From positions 558,001 to 622,000 of the forward strand of contig NZ_CP117452.1 of NCBI RefSeq assembly GCF_030687895.1: a stretch of 64,000 nt of DNA. The letters are read 5' to 3'. This DNA comes from Pseudomonas sp. FP198 (lineage in GTDB: Bacteria > Pseudomonadota > Gammaproteobacteria > Pseudomonadales > Pseudomonadaceae). The notes under the pieces were generated by a model. That model was not told where the DNA came from, made no database searches, and worked only from the letters and a program-made list of their open reading frames with translations. Positions 18,501-29,709 of the stretch are shown in pieces. The position numbers and the translations under genes were made by a program. The first letter of the stretch is position 1. Every line of letters begins with the position of its first letter.

Positions 18501-19277
18501 GTCCCGCACGTTGCCAACCCATTTTTCCTGGATTTCGCTGATCTCCATCGGCGTCATGTCCGCCAGGACCTTGTCGAGGATGCCCACCAATATCTTGTTT
18601 TCCCGTGGGACGGCCATCGCCAACTGATAGCGATAAGGCGTTTCTCCGCTGACGTAGAGCCCGTCAAGCTTGAGCTGGCGCAAGCTCCACACGCTGGAAG
18701 CAAGATCGCCCACCACCGCATCGACTTCATCGGTCGCCAAGGCCTGCAGCGCCGAACTGACGTTGGGCAGCGCGACCAGGTTCAGGTCGGGGTGGTGGTT
18801 GCGCAGCAGTTCGTGGGGAGCATAGTTCTCCACCACGGCGATTTTCAGGCCGTAAAGGTCTTCGAGCTTATGGGGTCGGGGCCCGCCTTTATGGGCCAGG
18901 ATGACAATCGGAAAATCGAGGTAGGGGCGGGTGAATGACAGGTAGTTCTGGCGTTCGGGGGTGGACATGATGCCCGGTAGAAGGTCGATCTTGCCCTGCA
19001 CGACCTGTTCCAGCACCTCCGTCCAACTGACGGGTTCGATGGGGGTGAGCGTGACGGCCAGTTTCTCGCGGATGATGTCGACATAGTCGGCGGCCAAGCC
19101 TTGGTAGCGGCCATTGTCGTCGCGAAATTCGAACGGTGGCCATGACGCATCGACACCCAGGCGCAGGTCGGGATGGTCCTTGAGCCAGCGGCGTTCTTCC
19201 TCCGTGAGCGTCAACGCGCCGGCCGTTGCGGTCCAGGTCATCAGTGACAGCAAAAGCACGGCCGTCAGTCTGGGCAT
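15534..19277 (-). CDS. rmcA: RmcA-like multidomain c-di-GMP sensor (SBP-PAS-GGDEF-EAL)
   Basis: A 1247-residue inner-membrane protein. In order: signal peptide; periplasmic solute-binding (SBP_bac_3) domain starting LTEEERRWLKDHPDLRLGVD; one membrane segment near residues 265-285; about four PAS domains; a GGDEF domain with intact LGGDEFIILLPG near residue 884; an EAL domain with GAEALIRW near 1015 and DDFGTGYSSLSYLKRLP. Both catalytic motifs look intact, so it may both make and break cyclic di-GMP. Architecture, length and position next to the CAT tRNA and rpoD match P. aeruginosa RmcA (PA0575), a redox-responsive regulator of biofilm matrix. A GTG one codon before the ATG is an alternative start. 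Confidence 0.9.
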   Translation of the reverse strand: MPRLTAVLLLSLMTWTATAGALTLTEEERRWLKDHPDLRLGVDASWPPFEFRDDNGRYQGLAADYVDIIREKLAVTLTPIEPVSWTEVLEQVVQGKIDLLPGIMSTPERQNYLSFTRPYLDFPIVILAHKGGPRPHKLEDLYGLKIAVVENYAPHELLRNHHPDLNLVALPNVSSALQALATDEVDAVVGDLASSVWSLRQLKLDGLYVSGETPYRYQLAMAVPRENKILVGILDKVLADMTPMEISEIQEKWVGNVRDYRQLWSDLLLYGLPGLLLLIAILAVVIRINRRLSSEIARRVDLEQELRSSEYHYRGLVESLSAIAWEARVSDFTYSYVSPHAEELLGYPLAHWLIPGFWRNIIHPADLIRAQTYCDHEVLAGRDHCIDYRVITADGRCLWVRDIVSLIKHGHEPLMRGLMIDISEAKHTEEALRLSEQKFGSVFRQCPDILVIARLLDGCLLEVNKAFEEQIGLSAAEVVGKSATDLDIWGIQGVGPSLLQRLQAGSIRNLEMPFQRSNGEVFTGLISAEPFDLDTTPALVVVVRDISQLKETQQQLQTSEEKFAKAFHASPDGLLLSRQSDGLLIEVNDGFSRITGFNSALSVDRSTLDLGIWVNLDERKQMLDLLQRDGFVKDFSCHIRRNDGQIRLCEVSSRPLPIGNEDCMLTIARDITERHFMQEKLQQAATVFESTAEGVLITDTQQHISAVNRAFTEITGYSETEALGHTPRLLASGLHDSAFYAAMWHQLTAEGHWQGEISNRRKNGELYPSWLTISAVRNQEQQTTHFVAVFADISSLKHAQARLDYQAHHDPLTGLPNRTLFESRLLSALNSQQENGGQGAVLFLDLDRFKHINDSLGHPVGDLLLKGIAVRLREQLRDIDTVARLGGDEFIILLPGLQQPSDAEHIAQKLLNCFCAPFQAGEHEFFISASIGTSLYPQDGCDVATLVKNADAAMYRSKAKGRNRVESYTRDLTAQASERVALEHELRRAIERNELSLSFQPKISLIDNRLVGAEALIRWTHPTFGDVPPEHFIPLAEENGMILQIGDWVLENACRQLHAWNSCHESLGPLSVNLAGAQLRQPNLLGRIEQLLRENHLEPGLLQLEITENFIMSQAEEALTVLHQLKKLGVQLAIDDFGTGYSSLSYLKRLPLDILKIDQSFVRGLPDDPHDVAIVRAIIALGRSMQFSIIAEGVETLAQQQFLAEEGCEQIQGYIVSLPLCAEEFAATFLHVTVSDFSDSTAEKPSL

Positions 19278-19364
19278 CACGGTCTCGTCATGGCTGGGAA
19301 AGGATGATTCGAGTGTAGACGGACAACAGGGCGGGGGAGCAAGAAGGAAGAGTTATCTGCGCAT

Positions 19365-19397
19365 AACAAAACCCCCGGCAGGGCCGGGGGTTTGAAG
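19365..19397 (-). terminator. Terminator after rpoD
   Basis: On the minus strand AAACCCCCGGC-CCT-GCCGGGGGTTTTG follows the rpoD stop. The loop is short and the stem strong. Confidence 0.88.
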
Positions 19398-19398
19398 G

Positions 19399-21246
<1,848 letters not shown>

Positions 21247-21293
21247 AACACCCTATCCACTGAAGGTCTTGGCGGGCAAAAAACAAGCCGAGG

Positions 21294-21299
21294 ATTATA
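21294..21299 (-). promoter_or_regulatory. Possible rpoD-proximal promoter (-10 element)
   Basis: TATAAT on the minus strand lies 48 bases before the rpoD ATG, in the dnaG-rpoD gap. No good -35 at 16-18 bases is visible; the upstream part would lie within the end of dnaG. Confidence 0.4.
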
Positions 21300-21313
21300 C
21301 CTGAGCTGTGACC

Positions 21314-23272
21314 TCACGCGCCAGTTGAGGTCGGGTTTGATGCGCAAACATTGCGGCTGAGTAAGTCACGCAATTGGTTTTTCTCTTCGCTGGTCAACTC
21401 GCTCTGGCGAGCTTTGCGCAGAAGTTGTTCCAGGTTTCGCTCGCGTTGGCGGGCGGACAAGCTAGTAATGGTGTCGAAAAACTGTTGTTCAAGGTTATCT
21501 CCCTCTATCAGCCATTCCTTCTCGGCCAATGCCTTCAAAAGGCGCCCCTGCTCGGTGCCGTGCCACCGCGCGATCAACTGGAATGAGTTTAGCTTGGGGT
21601 TCTTCTGCACAGCTTCAAGGAGCGCGACCAGCAATTGTGTATTGCTGTGGTCCTCGGCGGCGAAGTGCCCTGCATCCTCTACCTTTTCAGCCAATTGCGG
21701 GTGGTGCAGCAGGGTGCGCAGGGCAGCCAGTGTTGGTGGTTCGACGGCGGCCGGCACGCGCGGGGCACGTGGCTGGTCGCGATCGCCGCGCTTGCCGTTC
21801 TTGTCCCAGGGTTTCTTGTCCCATTTCTTGCCGCCGGCACCGGGTTTCTTCGGTGTCCATTCCTGCTGCGGCGCGTAGTCCTGCTGGGTTTGATGATAGT
21901 CGGCGAAGTCGGGTATCGCGTCGTAGTCGATGCCCGGGTCATAAGCCGGCGGTGCCTCCTGAGGAGCGTTGTGGGCCAGCTGACTCACCGCTTCGCTGTT
22001 CAATCCGGTGATTTCGGTCAGGCGCTGGCGCATCAAGGTCCGCAGGTTGGCGCCGGGCACCTTGTCGATCAGCGGTGCCGCGAGCGTGGCCATATGGGCC
22101 TTGCCTTCGAGGGAGCGCGGGTCGGCTTCTTCGGTCAGTTGCTGGAAAAAATAGTCGGCCAGCGGCTGTGCGTGCTGGTTGATCCGCGCACGGAACGCAT
22201 CGGTGCCCTCGGAGCGCACCAGGGTGTCCGGGTCCTCGCCCTCGGGCAGGAACAGAAAACGTGCGCGCCGCCCGTCCTGCAGGCAGGGCAGCGTCGCCTC
22301 AAGCGCGCGCCAGGCGGCGTTGCGTCCGGCCTGGTCGCCGTCGAAGCAGAACAGCACGCTCGGAACGACGCGGAACAGGCGCTTCATGTGTTCTTCGCTG
22401 GTGGCCGTGCCCAGGGTCGCAACTGCGTTGCGCAAGCCTTGCTGGGCCAGGGCGATGACGTCCATGTAGCCTTCGACAACGATGATTTCATCGAGGTTGC
22501 GATTGTTCTTGCGCGCCTCGTACAGGCCGTAGAGTTCCTGGCCCTTATGGAAAACCGGGGTCTCCGGGGAGTTCAGGTACTTGGGCTTGTCGTCCCCCAG
22601 CACCCGGCCGCCAAAGGCGATGATCCGCCCGCGGGTATCGCGAATCGGGAACATCACCCGGTCACGGAAGCGGTCGTAGCGCTTGCCCGTCTCGGCGTTC
22701 TCGATCAACAGGCCGGCGTCGATCATGGCGCGTTGCTGCAGCGTATCGCTGCTCAGATGCTTGTACAGGTTGTCCCAGCCCGGCGGGGCGAAGCCCAGGC
22801 CGAAGTCGCGAGCAATCTCACCGGTCAGGCCGCGGCCCTTGAGATAATCCACCGCCGCCTTGCGGGCCGGATGGCTTTTAAGTGCCTGGCGATAAAAGTC
22901 GGCTGCTGCCGTGAGCAGCGGATACAGCGGCGAATCGGTGGGTTGGCGAGGCTTGTGTTGGCGTCCGCTTTCCTCGCGAGGAATTTCCATGCCGGCGGCT
23001 TTTGCCAGTTCCTCGACGGCCTGGGGGAAATCCAGGTTGTCGTGGTCCATGATGAAGCCGAGGGCATTGCCGCCAGCGCCGCAGCCGAAGCAATAGTAGA
23101 ACTGCTTGTCGGGGCTGACGCTGAAGGAGGGGGTTTTTTCTTTGTGAAACGGGCAGCAGGCTGTGTAGTTCTTGCCCGCTTTCTTCATTTGCAGGCGAGA
23201 GCTGACCACGTCGACGATGTCGGTGCGGTTCAGGAGGTCGTCAATAAAGCTCTGGGGAATTAGCCCGGCCAT
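21314..23272 (-). CDS. dnaG: DNA primase DnaG
   Basis: A 652-residue primase that makes RNA primers for the replisome. The N-terminal zinc-binding domain has CCPFHKEKTPSFSV and YYCFGCG; the TOPRIM catalytic core shows IIVVEGYMDVIAL and FCFDGDQAGRNAAWRALE. The C-terminal helicase-binding domain follows a long low-complexity linker (about residues 445-505, with QQEWTPKKPGAGGKKWDKK). It lies between rpsU and rpoD; the 479-base gap to rpsU is much wider than in E. coli. Confidence 0.98.
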   Translation of the reverse strand: MAGLIPQSFIDDLLNRTDIVDVVSSRLQMKKAGKNYTACCPFHKEKTPSFSVSPDKQFYYCFGCGAGGNALGFIMDHDNLDFPQAVEELAKAAGMEIPREESGRQHKPRQPTDSPLYPLLTAAADFYRQALKSHPARKAAVDYLKGRGLTGEIARDFGLGFAPPGWDNLYKHLSSDTLQQRAMIDAGLLIENAETGKRYDRFRDRVMFPIRDTRGRIIAFGGRVLGDDKPKYLNSPETPVFHKGQELYGLYEARKNNRNLDEIIVVEGYMDVIALAQQGLRNAVATLGTATSEEHMKRLFRVVPSVLFCFDGDQAGRNAAWRALEATLPCLQDGRRARFLFLPEGEDPDTLVRSEGTDAFRARINQHAQPLADYFFQQLTEEADPRSLEGKAHMATLAAPLIDKVPGANLRTLMRQRLTEITGLNSEAVSQLAHNAPQEAPPAYDPGIDYDAIPDFADYHQTQQDYAPQQEWTPKKPGAGGKKWDKKPWDKNGKRGDRDQPRAPRVPAAVEPPTLAALRTLLHHPQLAEKVEDAGHFAAEDHSNTQLLVALLEAVQKNPKLNSFQLIARWHGTEQGRLLKALAEKEWLIEGDNLEQQFFDTITSLSARQRERNLEQLLRKARQSELTSEEKNQLRDLLSRNVCASNPTSTGA

Positions 23273-23697
23273 GGCGTTCTCATCATCACTGCGCGAAATA
23301 GGGGCCCAAAGTCAGCCGCGGAGTCGGTTCCTGGTCCTGAGGCACGGAAAATGGTGGCTCGACCGGGTCGTCTGCATCATTGCTGTCGGGAAGTGTATCT
23401 GCCGATTATCCACTGACGTTAATGGCTATCAGTATTCGACTGTACGAAATGTGTTGCGCTGAGTCCGGTCACGGCCGGTCAGGCCTCGGATAGCTCATGC
23501 AGTGGGCACGCAGCAGGTGCCTTGGGCTGATCGTCGTTAGAGGAATCAGGGTGTGCTCGTCAGTAGCCTTGGAAGGCTCGTCAGAAGAGACGTGCACCGC
23601 TGGCAAAAGAGCCAGGTCTGACGCGATAAAGCAGATCGTCTTGGTCGCGTCTGCGACTTTGACGGTGAAGCATCAAGCGTTGTTCCGCAAATGCCAT
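23273..23697. other. Non-coding spacer between dnaG and rpsU
   Basis: About 425 bases with no convincing gene on either strand. The short open frames present lack ribosome sites and family matches. It must hold the dnaG promoter or leader. GGTCACGGCCGGTCAGGCC near 23470-23490 has repeated GGTCA units. I see no riboswitch or small-RNA terminator of the standard type. Confidence 0.5.
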
Positions 23698-23721
23698 AAG
23701 CCCGGCTTGGAGGCCGGGCTT
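23698..23721 (-). terminator. Hairpin after rpsU, possible attenuator
   Basis: AAGCCCGGC and GCCGGGCTT form a nine-pair stem 30 bases after the rpsU stop. No U-run follows on the minus strand, so it may be a partial terminator or an RNA-processing site that sets the rpsU-to-dnaG ratio. Confidence 0.5.
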
Positions 23722-23751
23722 GGCAAGAAGCTTGCGACGGGCGTCTGTGTA

Positions 23752-23967
23752 TTAGTACAGACGTACGGCGCGGCGCTGTTCGCGCTGAACTTTCTTGGCG
23801 TGACGCTTAACAGCGGCTGCTGCTTTGCGCTTACGCTCGGAAGTCGGCTTCTCGTAGAATTCGCGGCTACGAACTTCAGCCAGAACACCGGCTTTTTCGC
23901 AGGAGCGCTTGAAACGACGCAGAGCTACGTCGAAGGGTTCGTTCTCTTTTACTTTGACGGCTGGCAT
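23752..23967 (-). CDS. rpsU: Small ribosomal subunit protein bS21
   Basis: A 71-residue, highly basic protein ([20 protein letters not shown], then [20 protein letters not shown]) of exactly the usual length for bS21, which helps the 30S subunit bind mRNA. It heads the rpsU-dnaG-rpoD block and has a good promoter upstream. AAGG lies upstream of the ATG at a slightly long spacing. Confidence 0.99.
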
Positions 23968-24050
23968 CCAGAGCTACCTTCATTCATTACCGGGGTCAAC
24001 ATCCTCGCGGCAAAAGAGCACTTGAAGACGTCGGTTTTTAAGGGTTGCGG

Positions 24051-24079
24051 ATGTTAACCCCTCAACGCTCGGAATGCAA
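24051..24079 (-). promoter_or_regulatory. Sigma-70-type promoter of rpsU
   Basis: On the minus strand TTGCAT (24079-24074) and TAACAT (24056-24051) are 17 bases apart, four of six matches each. Transcription would start about 75-80 bases before the rpsU ATG. Confidence 0.6.
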
Positions 24080-24165
24080 AGCCTCTGATCGAAAACCGCT
24101 GGTCGGGGCACAACGCGACGACTATTATGCGCGCCTTCGAATTCAGCCTCTACAAGGCGCAACCC

Positions 24166-25191
24166 ATGCTAGTACTGGGATTAGAAACGTCCTGCGACGA
24201 AACCGGCGTCGCCCTCTACGACAGTGAACGTGGCCTGCTGGCCGACGCGCTGTTCAGCCAGATCGACCTGCACCGCGCGTACGGCGGCGTGGTGCCGGAG
24301 CTTGCGTCACGCGATCACGTCAAGCGCATGCTGCCCTTGATCCGCCAGGTCCTGGCCGAAGGCGGCTGCGTGCCGACCGAGATCGACGCTATCGCCTACA
24401 CGGCCGGACCGGGTCTGGTGGGCGCCCTGTTGGTCGGTGCGTCTTGTGCCCAGGCGCTGGCCTTTGCCTGGGGCATTCCGGCCTTGGGTGTACACCACAT
24501 GGAGGGCCACTTGCTGGCGCCGATGCTGGAGCCGCAGCCGCCGGAGTTTCCGTTCGTCGCTTTGTTGGTATCCGGAGGCCATACGCAGCTCGTGCGGGTC
24601 GATGGAATCGGCCAATACCAACTCATGGGCGAGTCGCTCGACGACGCCGCTGGCGAGGCTTTTGATAAAACCGCCAAGATGATGGGGCTCAATTATCCTG
24701 GCGGACCGGAAATCGCACGACTTGCCACTCAAGGCATTGAAGGACGTTTCGTATTCCCGCGTCCGATGTGTGACCGGCCTGGACTGGATTTCAGCTTCAG
24801 TGGCCTGAAAACCTTCGCACTGAATACTTGGCAACAATGCGTCAATGCCGGGGACGACAGTGAGCAAGCCCGTTGCGACATCTCCCTGGCGTTCCAGCAG
24901 GCCGTGGTGGAGACTTTGACGATCAAGTGCAAGCGCGCCCTGAAACAGGCTGGGCTCAAGCGCCTGGTGATTGCCGGTGGGGTGAGCGCGAACAAAGCCT
25001 TGCGGGTGTCCCTGGAGAAAATGCTCGGCGATATGAAGGGCGACGTTTACTACGCTCGGCCGGAGTTCTGTACAGATAACGGCGCGATGATTGCTTTTGC
25101 CGGTTGCCAGCGCCTGCAAGCGGGGCAGCAGGAAAGCCTGGCGATCAGCGTGCAGGCGCGCTGGCCCATGGAGCAACTTTCACCGCTGTGA
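24166..25191 (+). CDS. tsaD: tRNA threonylcarbamoyladenosine transferase TsaD
   Basis: A 341-residue ASKHA-fold protein that transfers threonylcarbamoyl to A37 of ANN-decoding tRNAs, with TsaB and TsaE. It begins [19 protein letters not shown], has the metal-binding [11 protein letters not shown] and the nucleotide-site motifs [11 protein letters not shown] and [13 protein letters not shown]. The ATG at 24166 gives the normal length; an upstream ATG at 24127 adds 13 unmatched residues and lies at a -10-like TATTAT. It is divergent from rpsU and converges on plsY with seven bases between stops. Confidence 0.98.
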   Translation: MLVLGLETSCDETGVALYDSERGLLADALFSQIDLHRAYGGVVPELASRDHVKRMLPLIRQVLAEGGCVPTEIDAIAYTAGPGLVGALLVGASCAQALAFAWGIPALGVHHMEGHLLAPMLEPQPPEFPFVALLVSGGHTQLVRVDGIGQYQLMGESLDDAAGEAFDKTAKMMGLNYPGGPEIARLATQGIEGRFVFPRPMCDRPGLDFSFSGLKTFALNTWQQCVNAGDDSEQARCDISLAFQQAVVETLTIKCKRALKQAGLKRLVIAGGVSANKALRVSLEKMLGDMKGDVYYARPEFCTDNGAMIAFAGCQRLQAGQQESLAISVQARWPMEQLSPL

Positions 25192-25198
25192 GGCGTTA

Positions 25199-25768
25199 TC
25201 AGAAATGCCGTTCGCGCCCGGCGAACAGGTCGCGTAGATTGCCCCGGTGGCGCCAGACGATCAGCGCAACGAGTGTTGTCATCGGCAGCAACGCCGCCGG
25301 TTCCTGCCAGGCCAGCAAAGGCAGGGTCAGTGGTGTGGCGATCAATGCGGCCAGGGAGCTGGTGCGGGTCAGGTAGAAGGTCAGCAGCCAGGCGCACACG
25401 GCAAGCAGGGCGGCAGGCGGATACAGGCCTAGCAGCATGCCGGCGGCGGTGGCGACACCCTTGCCGCCGCGAAAGCGGAAGTACAGTGGGAACAGATGGC
25501 CGATGACCGCGCAGACGCCGACCCAGGCCTGTTGCTGCAACGAAAGCCCTGCGAGGCTGGCGAGCAGAACCGGCACGAGGCCTTTGCAAAGGTCGCCAAG
25601 CAGGGTCAGGACGGCAAGCTTGCGTCCGGCCAGGCGCAGCATGTTGGTGGCGCCGGCATTGCCTGAGCCACTCATTCGCGGATCCGGGCGACCGGTCAGG
25701 CGGCTGAGCAAAATGGCAAAGGACAGTGAGCCGAGCAGGTAGGCGAGGATCGCCAATGACCAAAACAT
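25199..25768 (-). CDS. plsY: Glycerol-3-phosphate acyltransferase PlsY
   Basis: A 189-residue integral membrane enzyme with about five to seven helices. It moves the acyl group of acyl-phosphate to glycerol 3-phosphate, the first step of phospholipid synthesis. Signature loops are visible: [33 protein letters not shown] and [16 protein letters not shown]. The ATG at 25768 fits the family; the frame continues upstream only through folB antisense. Confidence 0.96.
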   Translation of the reverse strand: MFWSLAILAYLLGSLSFAILLSRLTGRPDPRMSGSGNAGATNMLRLAGRKLAVLTLLGDLCKGLVPVLLASLAGLSLQQQAWVGVCAVIGHLFPLYFRFRGGKGVATAAGMLLGLYPPAALLAVCAWLLTFYLTRTSSLAALIATPLTLPLLAWQEPAALLPMTTLVALIVWRHRGNLRDLFAGRERHF

Positions 25769-25843
25769 GCTAGCTATTCCGGGCGAGGAAGCCCCTGATT
25801 CTAACGGCGCAACGCGCCCTTGTCGTGCTGCGGAGAAGAGAGC

Positions 25844-26197
25844 TTGGACAGAGTGTTTATCGAAGGCCTGGAAGTCGACACGGTGATTGGTGCCTACGAC
25901 TGGGAGCGAGGCATCCGACAGTGCCTGCGGCTTGATCTGAGTTTTGCCTGGGATAATCGTCCGGCGGCTGCGGGCGACGACCTGAGCCTGGCCCTCGACT
26001 ACGCCAGCGTATCGGCCCGCATCCAGGCATTTGCCGAGCAGGCGCAGTTCCAATTGGTCGAAACCTTTGCCGAGCGACTGGCCCAAGAGCTCATGGATGA
26101 GTTCAAGATCACCTGGCTGCGCCTGAAAGTGACCAAGCCAGGGGCCGTGCCGGCCGCTACCGGCGTTGGCGTGGAGATCGAGCGCGGATGTCGCTGA
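25844..26197 (+). CDS. folB: Dihydroneopterin aldolase FolB
   Basis: A 117-residue folate-pathway enzyme that cleaves 7,8-dihydroneopterin to 6-hydroxymethyl-dihydropterin. It shows [40 protein letters not shown] and [19 protein letters not shown], all family hallmarks. The start is taken as TTG at 25844 (LDRVFIEG) after GAGAAGAG; an ATG-less N-terminus makes this a less certain choice. It overlaps folK by ten bases. Confidence 0.93.
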   Translation: MDRVFIEGLEVDTVIGAYDWERGIRQCLRLDLSFAWDNRPAAAGDDLSLALDYASVSARIQAFAEQAQFQLVETFAERLAQELMDEFKITWLRLKVTKPGAVPAATGVGVEIERGCR

Positions 26198-26706
26198 CTC
26201 AGGTTTTTCTCGGGCTCGGCAGCAATATCGAACGTGAAATCCATTTGCGCGCGGGGCTTGAGGCTCTGGCCGGTTTCCTGGTGGATATGCGCTGTTCGGC
26301 CGTGTTCGAAAGTCAGCCGGTGGGTATCAAGAGCGGGCCGTTCTTCAATTTCGTCGTGTCGGCGTTCACCGACCTTCCACTGATGGAACTGGACCGCCGC
26401 CTCAAGTTCATCGAGGCCGATAATGGCCGCTACGCGCCGGACCGCAAGGGTTTGCCGCTGGATATCGACGTGCTGCTGTATGGCGAGCAGGTCGGCAACT
26501 TCGATGGGTTGGTCCTACCGCGCGCGGAAATTCTCAAGAATGCTTTTGTCTTGTGGCCTTTGTCATTGATTGCGCCGGACCGGATTCATCCGGGCGTGGG
26601 CAAGAGCTTTTCCACGTTGTGGAAAGAAGCACAGATTGATCAGGTGCTGGCGCCGGTGGCTTTTGAGTGGCGAGGTCAGTCGCTTACGCCACCAGATCTG
26701 CTGTGA
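26188..26706 (+). CDS. folK: 2-amino-4-hydroxy-6-hydroxymethyldihydropteridine pyrophosphokinase FolK
   Basis: A 172-residue kinase that pyrophosphorylates the folB product using ATP. Motifs: [42 protein letters not shown] (magnesium-binding DxD) and [16 protein letters not shown]. Its ATG lies inside the end of folB, so the two are translationally coupled. Some family members have this Asn/Arg variant of the usual GRxR segment. Confidence 0.95.
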   Translation: MSLTQVFLGLGSNIEREIHLRAGLEALAGFLVDMRCSAVFESQPVGIKSGPFFNFVVSAFTDLPLMELDRRLKFIEADNGRYAPDRKGLPLDIDVLLYGEQVGNFDGLVLPRAEILKNAFVLWPLSLIAPDRIHPGVGKSFSTLWKEAQIDQVLAPVAFEWRGQSLTPPDLL

Positions 26707-26709
26707 CGC

Positions 26710-26819
26710 GCCTGCCGTCATCGCGAGCAGGCTCGCTCCCACCTTGGAAATTCAGTGGACATAATTGTGCTCCAACGAGCGCCAATGTGGGAGCGAGCCT
26801 GCTCGCGAAGACGGCAGGA
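26710..26819. repeat. REPIN, copy 4 (swapped arrangement)
   Basis: CCTGCCGTCATCGCGAGC...CTCCCACC and TGTGGGAGCGAGCCTGC...GACGGCAGG form an outward-extended inverted repeat between the converging folK and cca genes. The arm order is that of copy 2, opposite to copy 1. Confidence 0.88.
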
Positions 26820-26852
26820 TATTCAGCGAAGACCTCAACGGAGATCATTTCG

Positions 26853-28079
26853 TCAGCTCGCCGCCTCCTTGTAGGCTTTCAACGCCCTGAGGCGCTCTCG
26901 CTTGATCGCTTCACCCAGTTCCGGCCCCTTGAAACCCTTCTCCAGCAACGGCTGCACCGCCACGCCGCGGGCCGCTGATGCAGCTCCCCGCAGGTAATCA
27001 GCCTGTGGGTAACTTCGTTCCTCAAGTCCCTTGCGCCCTCGCGCATCCATCTCGCATGCGGCAATGAACTCCTCGAAACGCTGGGGGCGCCGGTACACAT
27101 CAAAGCTCTGCAGCAGCTCAAGCAAAGTGGTTGCCCTGAGCTCCAGCGCGCGATGTCCATGGGTGTGGTACTGACCCACCAGCAGTGCCAGTTCCTGGCA
27201 GTCACGGGGCGCCTTGAAGCGTTCGTTGACTGCTTTGATCAGCTTCAGGCCCTTGTGCTCGTGGGCGATGTGCCTTGGCCATTCATGCTCGGGTGTCAGA
27301 CCTTTGCCGAGGTCATGCAACAGGCACGCCCAGCGGACCGTCAGTGGCTGTTTGTGCAGCGCCGACTGTTCCAGCACGCTCAAGGTATGGACGCCGCTGT
27401 CGATTTCCGGATGATGGGCTTCAGGCTGCGGGACCCCGAACAGCGCATTGACCTCGGGCATCAATACCTTGAGGGCATCGCAGTCGCGCAGTACCTGGAT
27501 AAACACTTGTGGCTGATCTTCCATCAGGGCGCGGGAGATTTCTTTCCAGCTGCGTTCGGCAGTCAAAGCTTCCAGCTCGCCAGACTCACTGAGCTTGCGC
27601 ATCAACACGAGGGTTTCGTCCGCCACTTTGAAACCCAGCGGGGCATAACGTGCGGCAAAGCGGGCAACTCGCAGAACCCGCAGCGGATCCTCGGCAAACG
27701 CCGGGGAAACGTGACGCAGCAGGCGAGCTTCGAGATCGCGCTGGCCGTGGTAGGGATCGGTGAGATTGCCGTGGTCGTCTTCGGCCATGGCGTTGATTGT
27801 CAGGTCCCTGCGGATCAGGTCTTCTTCGAGCGTCACTTCGGGGCTGGCATGGAACACGAAGCCGCCATAACCCCTGCCGCTCTTGCGTTCCGTGCGGGCG
27901 AGGGCATATTCCTCGCCGGTCTTCGGGTCGAGGAATACCGGAAAATCAGCCCCTACGGGACGGAATCCCTTGGCCAGCATTTCCTCGGCGGTGGCACCCA
28001 CGACCACCCGGTCGATATCGGTGACTGGGATGCCGAGCAGCCGATCACGAACAGCGCCGCCGACTTTGTAGATCTGCAT
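26853..28079 (-). CDS. cca: CCA-adding tRNA nucleotidyltransferase
   Basis: A 408-residue class II nucleotidyltransferase that adds or repairs the CCA end of tRNAs. The head has [20 protein letters not shown] (with the DxD metal ligands) and [12 protein letters not shown]; the neck has [15 protein letters not shown]-terminal HD domain is present ([19 protein letters not shown]), as in the longer proteobacterial form with phosphatase activity. It converges with folK across a REPIN. Confidence 0.96.
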   Translation of the reverse strand: MQIYKVGGAVRDRLLGIPVTDIDRVVVGATAEEMLAKGFRPVGADFPVFLDPKTGEEYALARTERKSGRGYGGFVFHASPEVTLEEDLIRRDLTINAMAEDDHGNLTDPYHGQRDLEARLLRHVSPAFAEDPLRVLRVARFAARYAPLGFKVADETLVLMRKLSESGELEALTAERSWKEISRALMEDQPQVFIQVLRDCDALKVLMPEVNALFGVPQPEAHHPEIDSGVHTLSVLEQSALHKQPLTVRWACLLHDLGKGLTPEHEWPRHIAHEHKGLKLIKAVNERFKAPRDCQELALLVGQYHTHGHRALELRATTLLELLQSFDVYRRPQRFEEFIAACEMDARGRKGLEERSYPQADYLRGAASAARGVAVQPLLEKGFKGPELGEAIKRERLRALKAYKEAAS

Positions 28080-28143
28080 AAAAAACCTCCGTTGGGCCGA
28101 CAGGATAAACCTTTAAGGCGGCCCTTCGGAGGCGAAAACGCTA

Positions 28144-29709
28144 TCAAAGATGAATGACGGCCAAGTCCAGGCGCCCATAATCTCCTTCGCCTTGTTCGCC
28201 GCGCGGCGGCACATGGTGGGTTTTCATCACCTGGTCGCCCTGCAGGGTTTCCAGGTGGATGTCGAACCCCCAAAGCCGATGCAGGTGCTTGAGGACCTCG
28301 TCGGTGGAGTCGCCCAGCGGTTTGCGGTTGTGCTGCTGGTGACGCAGGGTCAGGGAACGATCACCACGACGGTCGATGCTGTAGATCTGCACGTTGGGCT
28401 CGCGATTGCCGAGATTGTATTGCGCCGCCAGGGTTTCACGAATGACCCGGTAACCGCTCTCGTCGTGGATGGCGGGCACCAGCAGGTCGTCTTTCTGATC
28501 ATCGTCCATGATGCTGAACAGCTTGAGGTCGCGGATCACCTTGGGCGAAAGGTACTGCAGGATGAAACTCTCGTCCTTGAAGCTGCTCATGGCGAATTTG
28601 ATCGTGGAAAGCCAGTCCGAGCCGGCAATTTCCGGAAACCAGCGGCGATCCTCTTCGGTAGGGTCTTCACACATGCGCCGAATGTCGCGGTACATGGCAA
28701 AGCCCAGGGCATAAGGGTTGATACCGCTGTAGTAGGGGCTATCGAAGCCTGGCTGGAACACCACGCTGGTATGGGAGGTCAGGAACTCCATCATGAAGCC
28801 ATCGGTGACCAGGCCTTCGTCGTACAGGTCGTTCATCAACGTGTAGTGCCAGAATGTTGCCCAACCCTCGTTCATCACCTGGGTCTGGCGCTGAGGGTAG
28901 AAATACTGGGCGATCTTGCGCACGATGCGTACGATTTCACGCTGCCAGGGTTCCAGCAGCGGCGCGTGTTTCTCGATGAAGTAAAGGATGTTCTCCTGGG
29001 GCTCGGCAGGGAACCGCGCGTTGTCTTTCTCGCTGTACTTGTCCGCGCCTTTGGGAATGGTCCGCCAAAGATCGTTGATCTGCTTTTGCAGGTGTTCTTC
29101 ACGGTCCTTCTGGCGTCGGCGCTCTTCCTCCGCGGAAATCGGATAAGGCCGCTTGTAGCGGTCCACACCATAGTTCATCAGGGCGTGGCAGGAATCCAGC
29201 AGGTCCTCCACCGCATCAATGCCGTGGCGTTCCTCGCACTGCATGATGTACTGCTTGGCGAACACCAGGTAATCGATGATCGAGCTGGCGTCGGTCCAGG
29301 TGCGGAACAGATAGTTGCCCTTGAAGAAGCTGTTGTGGCCATAGCAGGCATGCGCCACCACCAGCGCCTGCATACAGATGGTGTTTTCTTCCATCAGGTA
29401 GGCGATGCAGGGATCGGAGTTGATCACGATCTCATAGGCCAGCCCCATCTGGCCGCGACTGTAGGATTTTTCCGTGCTGAGGAAATGCTTGCCGTAGGAC
29501 CAATGGTGGTAGCCCAGTGGCATCCCTACGGATGCATAGGCGTCCATCATCTGCTCGGCGGTGATCACTTCGATCTGGTTCGGGTAGGTGTCCAGGGCGT
29601 AGCGGTCCGCGATACGGCTTATTTCGCGGTCGTAGGCCTGGATCAGCTCGAATGTCCATTCGGAGCCGGTGGAAATGGGCTGGCGCTTCTGCTCTTTTTT
29701 GGCGGTCAT
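28144..29709 (-). CDS. spoVR: SpoVR family protein
   Basis: A 521-residue cytoplasmic protein of the SpoVR family. It shows the usual N-terminal [20 protein letters not shown] and [20 protein letters not shown] and has several conserved histidines in the [17 protein letters not shown] region. Its biochemical role is unknown. Its ATG overlaps the yeaH stop in an ATGA junction, so it is the last gene of prkA-yeaH-spoVR, a cluster widely linked to stationary-phase and nitrogen stress and RpoS control in enterobacteria and pseudomonads. Confidence 0.93.
   Translation of the reverse strand: MTAKKEQKRQPISTGSEWTFELIQAYDREISRIADRYALDTYPNQIEVITAEQMMDAYASVGMPLGYHHWSYGKHFLSTEKSYSRGQMGLAYEIVINSDPCIAYLMEENTICMQALVVAHACYGHNSFFKGNYLFRTWTDASSIIDYLVFAKQYIMQCEERHGIDAVEDLLDSCHALMNYGVDRYKRPYPISAEEERRRQKDREEHLQKQINDLWRTIPKGADKYSEKDNARFPAEPQENILYFIEKHAPLLEPWQREIVRIVRKIAQYFYPQRQTQVMNEGWATFWHYTLMNDLYDEGLVTDGFMMEFLTSHTSVVFQPGFDSPYYSGINPYALGFAMYRDIRRMCEDPTEEDRRWFPEIAGSDWLSTIKFAMSSFKDESFILQYLSPKVIRDLKLFSIMDDDQKDDLLVPAIHDESGYRVIRETLAAQYNLGNREPNVQIYSIDRRGDRSLTLRHQQHNRKPLGDSTDEVLKHLHRLWGFDIHLETLQGDQVMKTHHVPPRGEQGEGDYGRLDLAVIHL

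Noticed and set aside
21635..23263. A 542-codon open frame antisense to dnaG
   Set aside because: The primase on the other strand has all motifs; this frame has none.
23497..24057. A 186-codon frame antisense to rpsU
   Set aside because: It covers bS21 and the spacer, with no family match.
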